DNA from: Colwellia maritima
Lineage (GTDB): Bacteria; Pseudomonadota; Gammaproteobacteria; Enterobacterales; Alteromonadaceae
Length of the DNA: 64,000 nucleotides
NCBI RefSeq assembly: GCF_022669015.1
Contig: NZ_JAKKSL010000007.1
Location: 207,097 to 271,096 of the forward strand
Direction of reading: 5' to 3'
This document shows positions 47,859 through 57,723 of the stretch, piece after piece; the stretch's first letter is position 1; every line of letters starts with the position of its first letter. Both the position numbers and the translations under genes were made by a program. The notes under the pieces are model-generated. The model did not search any database and was not told the origin of the DNA. It saw only the letters and a list, made by a program, of their open reading frames with translations.

Positions 47859-48154
47859 GAAAATTTATCCTAAATTGAGTTTTTATGATTGAGGAAATTA
47901 GAACTCATCGTATTTTTAATCTAAGCGATTTTAATTCCCCGTCGCTTGCGACGTAAAACCTTTTAAACCTAATGCCCTCTTCGTGATACGGATTTTAGCC
48001 TAAGCGAAGGCTTTGACGTGTGGTTATTCATATGTATAGCTCCAATTCGTTTAGGATAAAGTTTTTGGACGGGCTTGTTCAACAATTGGGGGAAACTGTT
48101 GTTGAACAAGCTATCATTATGTATTAGTCGAAACTTGATCGTATACCGCTACGT
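47859..48154. other. Gene-free stretch with hairpins
   Basis: No coding sequence is seen. Two perfect palindromic hairpins stand out: CGTCGC-TT-GCGACG near 47940-47953, and a 13-bp stem at 48073-48111 (listed separately). The sequence may contain the promoter of the luciferase-like gene and the end of the gene on the right. Confidence 0.4.
48073..48111. terminator. Perfect 13-bp hairpin
   Basis: GCTTGTTCAACAA (48073-48085) and TTGTTGAACAAGC (48099-48111) are exact inverted repeats around a 13-base loop. It lies about 45 bases beyond the stop of the minus-strand propeller gene and could end its transcript, though no T tract follows. Confidence 0.45.
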
Positions 48155-49226
48155 TCATTGTATCTCTGGAAGTTTGAATAATCTTATTGCATGCGCTACT
48201 ACAGCAATATGTTCTGAGTCTTCATTAATGTCCAAGGCCGCAGCGATTCCTGAGGCAACTCTAGAATGACTAATAACTTCAAGCGCATTGTTTTTGATTA
48301 GACCATACCATAGAAATCCTTCCTCAGTGCTTGCAAAAAATTGAAGGTTACCCTCTTTTTCAAAAAGCTCTACATCGAAGTTATAGCTTTGTGATTTCGA
48401 TTGATCGGAGAGAAGATTAGTTGAAGCGATCAAGTCTATTGAGGATTTTGTAACTTTATATAACCATAAATTTTGATCGCTTGATCCTAAGGAGCAGTTA
48501 GCTAATAGCAAGTGTTCTCCTTTGATTGCCAAGTTATTTATTCCTAGTTTCGCGTTTTTGTTGTAACGCTTTCTGACAATAACTCTTCGATCGAGTACAT
48601 CTAGAATTGTAAGATCTCCGTCCTCAGATCCTGTAATTACTGTTCGATCCGAAAAGGGTAATAACCCACGTATATTATGCAGGTTCCAGGGGTTACTCGG
48701 ATTTGCAGGTGTGCGAACATTTATAGAGTGCAAGAAGTTAATTTTTTCTCCGTCGATAGTCCATATGCTCACGTGCCCGTATTCATGGCCAATCGCAACC
48801 AAACTAAGCTCCCCTGTTAGCAAGGTTGCCGAATTGGCCGTGCCTAAATTCTCTGCATATTCTACCGTCCCATTTAGCGTCAGCAGGTTATTACTTATTG
48901 ACCAGATCGCGAGACTGCTTTTGTCATTTGAAGTCAAGAGCATATCTCGATTGATCAGGCTCAACATCTCGACACCCTTTGCAGAAGGCGTCATTGTTGC
49001 TTGTACTAGTATCGGTACAAACTCTGAAGGACTCACTGGTTGTCGAAAAATAGAGATAGATCCATCCCGGCCGACCAATAGCTAAGTGTGAGTTTGAAAT
49101 CCAATCGATTGATTGCGCCCTATTAAATGTTGTTTGAGGTTTCGGTAAATCATTCTTAATAACTTCGCTCGCCATTGCGGAATGAACTATCAATAATATA
49201 ACCAATACGATAAATCTAGTATTCAT
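48155..49226 (-). pseudogene. Secreted WD40-like beta-propeller protein (frameshifted)
   Basis: The N-terminus (MNTRFIVLVILLIVHSAMAS) is a clear signal peptide. The remainder is built of repeats in which short strands end in patterns such as LAIWSI, VSIWTID, LTILDVLD and LWLYKV, with turns like TGSEDGD, characteristic of WD40-type propellers. A frame break near 49060 joins the signal-peptide frame (HLAIGRPGWIYLYF) to the main frame (VGRDGSISIF). The full protein would be about 355 aa and would act in the periplasm as a binding scaffold. It has no catalytic signature, and I do not know a role for it in natural-product synthesis. It may belong to the cluster by position only. Confidence 0.65.
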
Positions 49227-49749
49227 TTGTCTTCCTTAATTCCCTGTTCGCCTGAATAGCTTGTAAAATAACTCGTTTATTATAAATAAGCCTATAAAAT
49301 AAGTGTACTAAATTCATTATTTATATCGAATTAACCGTATGTAGTTCAATAAAACTAATACCGCTGACTAGCAATCAATTGAAAAATATTTCTCAAATAG
49401 AGCAAGATAAACACAGAAGTTCTAAAGGTTTACCTTGAATTTACTTGGAGGCCTTATTGCTTATTTACAAAAGACAAGAAGCCACAGCTCAACATTAATG
49501 ACTTAGAGGTAAGTTCAATGGTGATTACTTAAGGTAATATGAGGTTAATTATTTTTTGTCTTAAACAATCAAAACGACTGTATTTCGACTTTTTTTCTTA
49601 TTTTAGGCCCTTTTTTAGGAGCACTAAGGGGATTTAAGTCTTAATATAGGCTATTTCTTAATGTTATGAATAAGGCAGGAAATTGATTTTAATTTGGTAT
49701 TTTTATATAATAAACATACATTTAAGTTTTAAGGGAGATAAACGTCATT
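49227..49749. promoter_or_regulatory. Long AT-rich divergent intergenic region
   Basis: This stretch of about 520 bases between the minus-strand propeller gene and the plus-strand phosphoesterase contains no convincing gene. It should carry promoters in both directions. I see no repeat, RNA or regulator site that I can name. Confidence 0.4.
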
Positions 49750-51003
49750 TCTTTTACGTATATTCCACAATATCTGTTAATAGTATTGTTTGTATTCATT
49801 TTCAGTGCATGGTCGGTTGCTTACGCTGCACTGGAAAAAAACGACTCACCCTACCGAGTTTTAATAAAATTAAAAGGGGATCTTCATCTTCATTCAAAAA
49901 CAGCCAGTTTTGATGCTGTAAAGTGTAGCTCACTAGATTGCAATGCGTTGACAGCCAAAGAGCAACTGGCTGAAGCATACCGCCGGGTCTTGACTTCGCT
50001 GCAGTGACGGAGCACTTACGAAATCCTTTGCCTCCACATAAAAAAGTTAACGAACAGCAGTGGCAGGAAGTGATCTCATCGGCTGAATCTTATAGTCCGG
50101 AACAAATGGTTGCATTTTACGGGTATGAATGGGGTAGCTCGATGCAGAGCTGTTACTCGCTTGAACAGCAGAAAAAAACTATGGACACCGAGTGGTGATC
50201 TTGCCACCGGGAGAGCGTAGCTACTGCCTGTCAGATCAATGTAGTACTCCTGATGAACTGGCCGGTTTTATGGCAAAAGTCGGAGCAGTCGGTATTATAG
50301 CGCATCCTTGGAGAGCTGTGGTAGTTGATCCGAAATTCAAAGTAGCCGATCACAATGGGCTACCTGAATTTTTATCCCGTAATTACTTTGATTACACTGG
50401 CAACGGTAAAAATAATGTGTGGGTCGGTGCTGAAGTTGGCCCAGATTTTCATCCCATACGGGGACAGTGGGCCGTACCACTGATTTGTGAAAAAAAAGGA
50501 CTGCGGTTAGAAACGCAGACGGTGAGTATTCCTGAATGGGAAGATGCTCTGGCAAACGGTAAATGGCCGGCGCCAATCTCGTCGTCGGACAGGCACTTTA
50601 ATTACATCCCCTTTGGTTTGAGAACCACCGTTGTTTTTGCTCAGAAGCGTTCACATCAAAGTGTTTTCGAAGCACTCAGTGCAAGAAGAACATTATCGGC
50701 ATATATGGCTCCATTTGATATTGAGTTGTATCGGCTCGGTAATGTTCGGGGGTACAGCTGAACAATCCGAGTCACTGACTATAAGGCTTGTGGCAAAGGC
50801 AGGTTCCGTGATGGAAATGCAACTGAACCGACCAGGTGAGACGATAAAAGTGTGGAAAGGCGATGATGCCATTGCTTCATTTGATATACCTGTAAAAGAT
50901 CTTCCACCAGGTCCAATATGGGTTCAGGTGACCGGCACTGAAGTTGACGAAAAACTACATTTGCGACGGACAACCATTACCGTACTCTATTTGGTTTGAG
51001 TAA
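49750..51003 (+). pseudogene. Secreted PHP-type metal-dependent phosphoesterase (frameshifted)
   Basis: An N-terminal hydrophobic stretch (YLLIVLFVFIFSAWSVAYA) is a signal peptide with cleavage after AYA. The metal motif GDLHLHSKT opens the PHP domain. Later PHP segments are AVTEHLRNP (readable by joining frames), VGIIAHPWRA and ISSSDRHFNYIPFG. The chain is broken near 50000, 50190, 50750 and 50980 and would end DGQPLPYSIWFE at 51003. The start is unclear: GGGAG lies before GTC-ATT at 49747-49752, so the ATG itself may be damaged. PHP enzymes hydrolyse phosphate esters with bound metal ions. Being exported and next to a kinase, it may remove a phosphate from the exported product. Confidence 0.78.
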
Positions 51004-51046
51004 TATGTATTTCCCGGGGCTGTTGGGTGAATAACGAGGCTTTCTT

Positions 51047-52090
51047 ATGCTGAAGCCATCTTTAGATATGTTATATCAGAGTTTTAAAAGGTACATGATG
51101 AATTATATTAAAAACCATAGACTTTTGGTTTCAGAAAGTCGTTTGAGTGAAGAGACGGTAGGTTCGATCGTCGCAGAACATTTTCAACTCCCTTATTATC
51201 TAAACTGTGAATTTTTCTTCCGTGGATGTAATGATACATATCGTCTTGAAGCTGATGGGAGGTTTTATGCTTTGCGAGTTTACAGGTATAACTGGCGCAG
51301 TCTCGAGGAAATTCAATCGGAATTGTCATTGCTAAATCACCTTAGTCAGACGTCAGATCTTGTTGCGCAACCTATACGCCCCAAAAATGGGACTTCAATA
51401 ATAACATTGGATGCACCTGAAGGAAGACGATTTGCCGTCTTATTTGAATGGGTTTCCGGCTATCAACCAGATTATTTCAATTGTGAGCAAGCCGGAGTTT
51501 TCGGTGCAAATATGGCTAGGTTACATCAATCTCTCGATAAGCTTTCCGTTTTGGAAAACCGTTCGGATCATGGTTTAGATCGCCTGCTTCACCATCCGAT
51601 GGAAAAACTTCTCTCTCAGGAAAGCATCTCCGTGGAAGATAGAAAAACACTCAATCTGGTTGCTCTGCATCTAACACAAACATTGTCGGAAAACTCTCTT
51701 ACCTCCTTGTCATGGGGGCTGTGTCACGGTGATGCTCATGCAGGTAATGCTACTATCTGTAAAGATCGACTTCGTTTTTTTGATTTTGATTTTTGTGGAC
51801 CTGGCCGGAGGCTCTACGATCTAGCTACATACTGTTGGGCCGGTATGCTGCGGCAACCAGAAGATTGTCGGCAGGCATTTTTAAACGGTTACTTGACTCA
51901 TGCAAATCATTCAGAGAAGTTCATTGAATTATTAAAAGAGTTTGTGATGTTACGTCAACTCTGGTTTCTTGGGTACGAAATCGATCGGCAGCATATAGTT
52001 GGCCAGGGTTATCTTTCAAGAGTATTTTTTTCCAACCATATCGGTTTTCTCAAGCATTTGATGGAAACAACTTTGTCATTTGAAAAATGA
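51047..52090 (+). CDS. Aminoglycoside-phosphotransferase-family kinase
   Basis: This intact 347-aa kinase has the APH/choline-kinase fold. The nucleotide-binding N-lobe includes FRGCNDTYRLEADGRFYALRVYR. The catalytic loop LCHGDAHAGNATI and the metal-binding FFDFDFCGPGRRLYDLA are both complete, and the second is typical of the homoserine-kinase-II/SrkA-like branch. GAGG stands before ATG 51047; an ATG at 51095 is an alternative. Family members phosphorylate hydroxyls of small molecules, including antibiotics. It follows the secreted phosphoesterase by 44 bases in the same direction. A kinase-phosphatase pair in an antibiotic cluster is a known protection scheme (for instance in amicoumacin synthesis), and I infer the same here. 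Confidence 0.85.
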   Translation: MLKPSLDMLYQSFKRYMMNYIKNHRLLVSESRLSEETVGSIVAEHFQLPYYLNCEFFFRGCNDTYRLEADGRFYALRVYRYNWRSLEEIQSELSLLNHLSQTSDLVAQPIRPKNGTSIITLDAPEGRRFAVLFEWVSGYQPDYFNCEQAGVFGANMARLHQSLDKLSVLENRSDHGLDRLLHHPMEKLLSQESISVEDRKTLNLVALHLTQTLSENSLTSLSWGLCHGDAHAGNATICKDRLRFFDFDFCGPGRRLYDLATYCWAGMLRQPEDCRQAFLNGYLTHANHSEKFIELLKEFVMLRQLWFLGYEIDRQHIVGQGYLSRVFFSNHIGFLKHLMETTLSFEK

Positions 52091-52124
52091 AGAAACGCAG
52101 TGATCTTAATTTGAGGATGTGGCA

Positions 52125-52181
52125 ATGATTCTACCTGAAAAAGTCGTACAGAGTTTATTTAGGGGTTTTGGAGAAAATTAA
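52125..52181 (+). CDS. Possible 18-codon reading frame
   Basis: ATG at 52125 opens a frame of 18 codons (MILPEKVVQSLFRGFGEN) preceded by TTGAGGATG, a good ribosome binding site. It may be a tiny peptide, or the remaining N-terminus of a deleted gene of the operon. There is no other support. Confidence 0.25.
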   Translation: MILPEKVVQSLFRGFGEN

Positions 52182-52205
52182 GCAGTAAATAACGGGGAAA
52201 TTGTA

Positions 52206-52940
52206 TTAATTACTTGTATGAAGAGTTGTGATTAATGTTTGTATAGAATTAGCATTATAGGTAAAACTCCCATAAAATATGTCGCCTATTTTAAATGTTT
52301 TAGATAAAGTAGTCGTTAACTTAATAATGAATGTTTTATTTTTCATGTGGATACATATAATTTGGGCATCTTTGAAATCAAAATAACATTGAAGGGAAGG
52401 AAATAAAGCTTTAAATAAACTTTCTTTCGCGGAAAATACTAATGTAAAAGCCTGTTCATATGCTAAGTCTATTTGACTTATTAACTTATCTTCTTGGCTA
52501 TTAATGATACTTCTCTTAATTTCCTCTACGTTCATAGAAGAAATCCAATTTTCGTGATCTATTCCAAGATATCGGACATTTTTTCTAAGAGCAACAGTAC
52601 AGAATGCAGAAGTATTTGTATGCGTTATAGAGCCTAAAACTCCATGAGGCCATATAGGTTCCCTGTGTTTTCCTGTTGATACATTATAAGTTGTAAAACC
52701 TAGTTTAGATAATGCTTTAACAGCCACATATCCTTGACAAAGGTACTCAGATTGGCGTTTGACAACGGCTTCATTTAATACACTAGGAAATTGAATATTT
52801 AATGACTGAAAAAGTTTTTGCTTAAATGCTAACTGACAGTAGTCTACACCTTCAATAATAACATTAATTTGTTTGCTTATAGGGGGGAAATATGTTCGAT
52901 TGAGAAAAGTTTGTATTTTCTGTCTTTGAATTCCTTGCAC
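52206..52940 (-). CDS. 4'-phosphopantetheinyl transferase (EntD/Sfp type)
   Basis: This enzyme moves the phosphopantetheine arm of coenzyme A onto the serine of carrier domains, turning them from apo to holo; every PCP and ACP of the cluster needs it. The 244-aa protein shows the EntD-like HREPIWPHGVLGSITHT block, the metal-binding GIDHE and the FSAKESLFKALFP motif. It is intact. It is transcribed toward the kinase gene from its own promoter on the right edge of the cluster. Its base composition is more AT-rich than the synthetases, like the host flank, so it may be a resident gene used by the cluster. Confidence 0.92.
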   Translation of the reverse strand: MQGIQRQKIQTFLNRTYFPPISKQINVIIEGVDYCQLAFKQKLFQSLNIQFPSVLNEAVVKRQSEYLCQGYVAVKALSKLGFTTYNVSTGKHREPIWPHGVLGSITHTNTSAFCTVALRKNVRYLGIDHENWISSMNVEEIKRSIINSQEDKLISQIDLAYEQAFTLVFSAKESLFKALFPSLQCYFDFKDAQIICIHMKNKTFIIKLTTTLSKTFKIGDIFYGSFTYNANSIQTLITTLHTSN

Positions 52941-53276
52941 TTTATTTTTCCTTATTCATATGTACCAATGGTTGGTTCTTTTTTGACCTGACCATATTAT
53001 TAATTTAGTCAACAATAAAGCCTGATTTACTTATTATCGCAACTGTTGTAATCCATCGTAAATCAATTGTCATAGTGACTTGGTCAACTAAATTCAGTGT
53101 GTCAACTTCCAGATGGTATTCGCACAAATCCTGCGCAAAGCGTTGGCAACAAAATTCAACTCACCAAGAGTTGGTGAGCTAGGCTGCCGTAAGCTCACTA
53201 AATATCTTCTGCTCTTCCAATTAAATTCCAATTAATCGTTTTCATACAATTCAATTTCACGGGCTAATATTCCCTG
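52941..53276. other. Gene-free stretch right of the cluster
   Basis: No coding sequence is seen. A perfect 8-bp stem hairpin, CTCACCAA-GAG-TTGGTGAG at 53160-53178, is the only clear structure and might end the minus-strand transcript of the two small genes on the right, although no T tract follows. Confidence 0.4.
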
Positions 53277-53525
53277 CTACTTCATTTGAATTAGGTAATA
53301 AACCACTATCACGATGGCTGAGATAATTAAAGTTGCCCCATGAGTTACTTTAAAACTATCTAAATTTTTTTGTGCGATACTTTGATGATGGTCACTTACT
53401 TTATCAGGATCGTGTGCTGAATCTAGATTCCAAGCATTCATTTCTTTACTTAATTTATTGAGCCTTAATAGGTACCAAACAAAATAAACCGACCACAATG
53501 CTATTGATATTACTAAATATTCCAT
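53277..53525 (-). CDS. Small two-helix membrane protein
   Basis: This 82-aa protein has two hydrophobic segments, about residues 3-20 and 64-80, joined by a polar loop rich in D, H and K. No family is recognisable. It begins eight bases after the stop of the gene on its right and is probably co-transcribed with it. Confidence 0.55.
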   Translation of the reverse strand: MEYLVISIALWSVYFVWYLLRLNKLSKEMNAWNLDSAHDPDKVSDHHQSIAQKNLDSFKVTHGATLIISAIVIVVYYLIQMK

Positions 53526-53533
53526 TATTCAAA

Positions 53534-53824
53534 TTACCCCCATACAAAATTCAAATCTCGCTGAGCTTCTTTTAATAACTTGGCTTTAGCTTCTACTAAA
53601 TGATTAATTTGATGTCTAACGTATGTTCCCGATTCTAATAGCTTAATAATAAGTTCAGTTCGTAGGGAAAGGTCCTGCTCTCTCCAAGCTTCAGCAATTT
53701 TGCATTGTCGATTATGTTCAGCATCCAAATAAATTCTTATCGCAATTAAAACCTTTTCTTCTAAAAAGAGAACACCTTTCAATTCCATTAAACGATTAAG
53801 TTCATAACCTTTCATTAATATCAA
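53534..53824 (-). CDS. Small helical protein of unknown function
   Basis: A 96-aa (or 93-aa from the second ATG) protein, mostly charged alpha helix (EEKVLIAIRIYLDAEH, ELIIKLLESG, LVEAKAKLLKEAQ). No family is recognised. It leads a two-gene unit with the small membrane protein. Confidence 0.55.
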   Translation of the reverse strand: MILMKGYELNRLMELKGVLFLEEKVLIAIRIYLDAEHNRQCKIAEAWREQDLSLRTELIIKLLESGTYVRHQINHLVEAKAKLLKEAQRDLNFVWG

Positions 53825-54005
53825 ATTAGTGTATTTCTTTTCATGGCTTTCAATAGTAATTGGGTGTAGATCCTTTGAATCGACGAAAACTTAGAAAAGA
53901 TCCTTTATTTTCATTGGGTTGAGTTAATTTGTAAGTGAAAGAGAGCCCAGTTTGTGGTACTTATTAAGTGACTAAAAATGATAAACAAACAAAAAGGACT
54001 CTCTA

Positions 54006-55146
54006 ATGAACCTAGCTTACCTAAAATCTCCAGATCTTTCATTCTTTTCTGATGCCAAAGTGCAACTCGAACAGATAATTTTATCACTTGGATCAGCACA
54101 CTATGCTAACCGTGAACATGGTGAAATCGAGCAATACATCAGGACTAAAGGTGACGAATTGTTGAGACGTCTTTTTCAGGGATATTTGGACCAAAAAGCG
54201 AGTATCGAACCAAGACTGAATTTTATAACTTCCATTGCAGGAGACAAGCTCAATTACGTCAAGGAGCTGACAAGCCGAAAGCTAACCTCCTTGTTTGGCG
54301 ATGTAACCGTCAAAAGGAACCGCTATAACCAACGGCGCCAAGCAAGTCAGTTTCCACTTGATGGTGAATTGAATCTTGCCGCTGACCAATATTCAGACGG
54401 AGTCAGAAAGCGGGTCGCAAAGGAAACTATCAGAGGCTCATATGATGAGGCGGTTGAAACGATCCGTGATACAACAGGATGCAGTATTGCTAAGTGCGCC
54501 TGAGTCGATCATGAAAACCGAGGATGAACAAGATAGCAAGATCAGCACTACTATGCGACCTTCTGCACGTAATAAGCGGGTTTGGGCGAGTGTTGAACGT
54601 GAAACTGAGTCGGTTATCGAGGAAGCCTTTGAAGAAGCATTACGTAGAGATCCGCAGAATAAACGTGAATGGGTGATCTTGGTTGATGGCTTACCCTATC
54701 AACTCAAGATCATCAACAAAATCATGAAACGCTTGAACGTCAAAGCGACAATCGTGATGGATTTCATTCATGTATTAGAATACCTCTGGAAGGCAGCCTG
54801 GTGCTTTTTTGAAAAGGGAGATAGCGCTGTAGAAGAATGGGTTGCTGATAGAGCCATTAAAATACTGCATGGCAAGTGTAATCTAGTCGCTAAAGGCATA
54901 CGTATTAGTGCAACGAGAAGAAAGCTAGTTCAGCGGGACAGTGTAGATAAGTGTGCTAGTTACTTACTGAAAAATAAACACAATTTAAAATATGGCAAAG
55001 CATTATTGAGTGGGTTCCCCATCGCGAGTGGTGTAATAGAAGGAGCTTGCCGCCACCTGATCAACGATAGATTAGATATCACAGGGGCACGGTGGGGTTT
55101 AATTGGTGCCGAGTCAATATTGAAGCTAAGGTCGATTCATATGTAG
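54006..55146 (+). pseudogene. ISKra4-family transposase remnant
   Basis: Two overlapping frames form one ISKra4-type transposase. The first (54006-54480) has the N-terminal ISKra4 segment with SLFGDVTVKRNRYNQ and SYDEAVETIRDTTGCSI. The second (from about 54480) has the catalytic part, with VILVDGLPYQL and ATIVMDFIHVLEYLWKA, and then SGVIEGACRHLINDRLDITGARW, the conserved C-terminal E-x6-RLDITGARW type block. A one-base shift near 54480 separates them, and the last residues after LKLRS are missing. No complete terminal repeats are visible. The copy is dead. Confidence 0.82.
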
Positions 55147-55419
55147 GTACGTAAGCCTACTTTTTGACCGGAGATTAAATATCCACCAGTGAAACCACCC
55201 CAAATTGATAAAGTCCATCCTTTAAATCTCGCTTCGGATGGGCTCGTTCACATAGCTTATATAAATTAGACTAGTGATGTTTAATTTCAGGAGACTTTTT
55301 TCCATTTATTAATTTTATTTTTGTATGTTTTTTGATCATATTTTCTAATAAGATGCTTGTAGGCTCTTAAATGATCCTACCCAACATAATTACAATATAA
55401 ATATATAAAAGGAAGTTTT

Positions 55420-57146
55420 ATGAAATATTTCAATTCTACTAATGTTTTATTTTGTTTGTGTTTTACTCTATTTAGCTGTTCTTCTTTAGAGGAAATTCAA
55501 ATCCAACCAGAAAGTTATGCTAACGATAATCCACTTACATATCAACCTTCTGTTATATCTGCATCAGTTGTTATTCCCCTGAAGGACATCGAGCAAAAAG
55601 CCAATGAATTAGCTGAACAAGGTTATTCAGATGAAGATTCAGACGAGTTTCATGAGCAATACCGAGCAAAAACTAAAAACCCACTATATGACCCTAATAA
55701 ATGGCTCTATACTAACAATCCACTGTATAATTCTAGAAAATGGCTTAAAGCCTGTTTTTTGGGTGGTTGTATTAAAACCAAAAATCCCGCTTACAACCCG
55801 ACTAAGAAAATTAAAACTAAAAACCCACTATATGACCCAAATAAATGGCTCTATGCCGATACTGTCGCGGTTAATATAGGGTATACATGGGCCTACAAGG
55901 TAGGTAAGTTTGCGGATAAAAAAATACAGTTCACCTCATTAGTAGATAACACACTAAGACTTACCTTACCTATTGAGTTAAAAGGGAGCGTTGGATTTAA
56001 AGGGGATGGTGCTAAAGCGCTTTCGCTAACTAAAAAAAATCTGAGCGCAGGTATTGAATTGTATGTAGATACTAAAATTGATTTAACGACGAATTGGTGC
56101 CCGATTATAGATTTAGATTACAGCTATAAATGGTTAAGTGCGCCAAAATTGAGCCGGCTGATGAACTTTGGGTCAATCTGAAGGCTCCACTTAATATTGT
56201 TAATATGCTTAAAAAAAGTGATCTTAAAGACGCTATAAAAAATGCTATCGATTGCGACAAGATAAAAGGTGTAGCGGAAAGCAAGCTCGGACCAATTGCT
56301 ATCCCGTTAACTGCTGATAAAGCTAAATTACCAGACATATTAAAAGGTATAGGCGATTACTATTTTAATGCAAAACTTAATAGCTTAGAGACAACCGGGC
56401 TTAAGTTAAATAATGGTAATTTAATATTAGGTGTTATCGCTTCTATAAATACATTTGTTAGTGAAAATGAAATCATTTCAAAGGGCTTTAAACTACCACC
56501 ACTAAAATTAACCGATAAACCTCCCGTTAATTATCTTGCCGCAACTCTACCCGCTATCGTTTCTTATAAAGAGCTTGAAAAGCTTATTAATCAAGAAAGT
56601 ACGATTACTAAGATTAATGAAGAAATGATTAATGAAATTGCGAAGGTCAATAAATTCGAGATTTACCCCACAGGCGATGCATTGACAATTAAAGTGAATT
56701 TAACTGTTAAATCGAAAGAAAATAAATTTTTAAAGTTTTTAGCGAATTTTCCAATACTGGGCACTCTTTTTGATACCTCTGGTGATGTTTATCTAACATC
56801 CTATCCCGTTTTTAAAAATAAAGAATTGAGAGTAGAGAATGTCAACTTCGGTCTTAATGTGAACAATGACATATACCCAGTATTAGGTACGGCATTCAAA
56901 GGATTAATTATTTCTACTATTGAAAGTAAAATTAAATACAATTTTTCTAAATTTATGACAGAAGCTGAAAAGGGAATTCCTAATTTGGTGAGTGAAAAGT
57001 TAAAAGATACTAAAGGTATTTCTCTTAAACTTATTGACACCATTGTTGATACAAATGAATCTGTCATCATTAGAGAAAAAGAATTGGCAGTTATCTTGTC
57101 GCTTAAGACTGGCTTTGAAGCAGATGTCAATCTAAGTGAATTGTAA
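55420..57146 (+). pseudogene. DUF4403-like lipoprotein (frameshifted)
   Basis: The N-terminus has a lipoprotein signal (hydrophobic stretch then FTLFSCSS, with Cys as the lipid anchor), so the protein should be tethered to a membrane. It resembles the DUF4403 group: long, beta-rich, with LPIELKGSVGF and later paired domains. Near its N-terminus are repeats of the unit KTKNPLYDPNKWLY, two of them almost identical at DNA level. The frame breaks near 56145: APK in the first frame joins IEPADELWVNL in the second. Together they would give about 570 aa. GGAAG precedes the ATG. No biochemical role is known to me for this family. Confidence 0.6.
55669..55854 (+). repeat. In-gene direct repeat of 42 bases
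   Basis: The 42-base units at 55669-55710 and 55813-55854 match at 41 positions and are 144 bases apart, so they are in frame. Each encodes KTKNPLYDPNKWLY; shorter degenerate copies (NNPLYNSRKWLK, TKNPAYNPTKK) lie between them. Confidence 0.85.
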
Positions 57147-57170
57147 GTTAGATTAAACAATATTGCACTC

Positions 57171-57197
57171 AAGCCCTTTATATAAAGGGCTTTTATA
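57171..57197 (+). terminator. Intrinsic terminator
   Basis: AAGCCCTTTA and its complement TAAAGGGCTT pair directly across TA, and the 3' arm runs into TTTTATAT. It follows the lipoprotein stop by about 25 bases, and its AT-rich flanks may also serve the convergent gene on the right. Confidence 0.8.
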
Positions 57198-57199
57198 TA

Positions 57200-57649
57200 T
57201 TATATTACTTGTCCACACTTTTTTGCATCCCAAAGTCGTTTAACACGTTTCAGGGCTGTCTGAAGTTCTTCTAGGTTTGTAATTATCTGATTAGATAGAA
57301 TATCTCTAATAGAAATTTTAATATCGCTATTATCCTTTAATTCAGTAGCTTCATTTTTAGATTGTGTGATGGCTTGAAAAATATTGTCATATTCCAATTG
57401 TTCAGGAGTTTGAGGTTTAAAAGGATCAATAATAGTTAAATTATCTACGCACATTTTAGAAAAACAATGTTGGCATAAATCTAAAGAGATCTGTTGATTA
57501 TCGCCATGAATTGAACCATAACCACAGGTGTGTTCAATGGATATAAATTCCTGAAATTCATATCCATCATCAATAGTAGCCTCTAGGTGACAAACATCAC
57601 AGGTTAGTTTGGCAACCTTTTGTTGTGTAATTTTTCTGAAAGTTTTCAT
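57200..57649 (-). CDS. Zinc-ribbon-like protein of unknown function
   Basis: This 149-aa protein has two CxxC pairs, LTCDVCHLEA near residue 17 and DLCQHCFSKMC near residue 59, with HTCGYGSIHGDNQ between them, fitting a small zinc-binding fold. The C-terminal half is helical and polar. I know similar sequences only as uncharacterised proteins of mobile regions. It lies about 75 bases downstream of the helicase gene on the same strand and may belong to its operon. Confidence 0.6.
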   Translation of the reverse strand: MKTFRKITQQKVAKLTCDVCHLEATIDDGYEFQEFISIEHTCGYGSIHGDNQQISLDLCQHCFSKMCVDNLTIIDPFKPQTPEQLEYDNIFQAITQSKNEATELKDNSDIKISIRDILSNQIITNLEELQTALKRVKRLWDAKKCGQVI

Positions 57650-57723
57650 TTATTTATTCCTAGGCTTTTAATATGATAAGTACAGTTAAAGATACAATAC
57701 TCAAATTTGAGTGACGAACATAA

